Shown: one piece after another, positions 63,952 to 64,000 of the stretch | Layout of the letters: every line of letters starts with the position of its first letter | How positions within the stretch are numbered: position 1 is the stretch's first letter | The notes under the pieces: generated by a model | Databases searched by the model: none | Told to the model about the DNA's origin: nothing | What the model saw: only the letters and a program-made list of their open reading frames with translations | NCBI GenBank assembly: GCA_010909725.1 | Contig: JAACMV010000030.1 | Span: 558,001-622,000 of the forward strand | From: Picochlorum sp. 'celeri' | Lineage: Eukaryota; Chlorophyta; Trebouxiophyceae | DNA: 64,000 nt | Reading direction: 5' to 3' | Program-made: the position numbers and the translations under genes

Positions 63952-64000
63952 TTCTCTTTGCTCTTTCGCCCCTATCTATCTATCAATCTCTATGGATTGT

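Noticed and set aside
1..64000. CRISPR arrays, rRNA, tRNA or bacterial operon signals
   Set aside because: I saw no regularly spaced repeats, no rRNA blocks and no convincing cloverleaf; the introns and gene families mark nuclear eukaryotic DNA. A tRNA scan was not possible by eye, so small RNA genes may be missed.

Overview
The window is nuclear DNA of a compact-genome unicellular eukaryote. About 24 ordinary housekeeping genes lie on both strands with short intergenic gaps and 0-7 short GT-AG introns each (about 52-122 nt). Several genes are of the kind found in plants and algae: a PYD1-type dihydropyrimidine dehydrogenase, an organellar methionyl-tRNA synthetase with a KMGKS loop (plant OVA1 type), a fused uridine kinase/CYTH/tail-anchor protein (TTM1/2 type), a 2-phosphoglycerate-kinase-like protein, and an organellar-looking glutathione synthetase. 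I infer a plastid-bearing protist (alga), but the sequence alone does not fix the phylum.

Left part (1-14.6 kb): a coiled-coil gene running off the left edge, mARC/MOSC protein, PITH-domain protein, CW zinc finger/AT-hook protein, V-ATPase subunit C, a nuclear tyrosine recombinase with a presequence-like N-terminus, an unknown three-exon gene, a saccharopine-dehydrogenase-like oxidoreductase, the TTM1/2-like protein and organellar MetRS. Next comes one giant eight-exon gene (14.8-30.8 kb, minus) for a VPS13-type bridge-like lipid transfer protein of about 5,160 residues with a hydrophobic N-terminal segment.

The accessory region is 30.8-41.5 kb. It holds three divergently transcribed pairs of two unfamiliar EF-hand gene types. 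Type A is secreted, Cys-rich, with two EF-hands and a hydrophobic C-terminal tail. Type B has one EF-hand, a single transmembrane helix and an ectodomain that ends in a Cys cluster in the full-length copies. The order is A1<->B1, B2<->A2, A3<->B3. Two pairs share a nearly identical 614-nt intergenic region, while the Cys-rich heads (A) and tails (B) vary. Around them are relics of further copies and fragments of the neighbouring VPS13 and TFIIF genes. The A3/B3 pair sits in a roughly 3.5-kb insertion between TFIIF-beta and a CLC channel gene, flanked by 212-215-bp direct repeats of the TFIIF-tail/CLC-head junction. This is the best candidate for an undescribed system, perhaps paired cell-surface calcium-binding recognition proteins (inference).

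Right part (41.5-64 kb): CLC transporter, CoA-pathway PPAT, histone acetyltransferase HAT1, KIN17, a coiled-coil protein, PYD1, a histidine phosphatase, glutathione synthetase (two apparent frameshifts), a TPR-J-domain co-chaperone, a FAN/NSMAF-like BEACH-WD40 protein with a small ORF just upstream, a lysophospholipid acyltransferase, a 2-PGK-like protein with a degenerate P-loop, and a small coiled-coil protein. Exon boundaries were placed by hand from frame, conservation and GT/AG signals.
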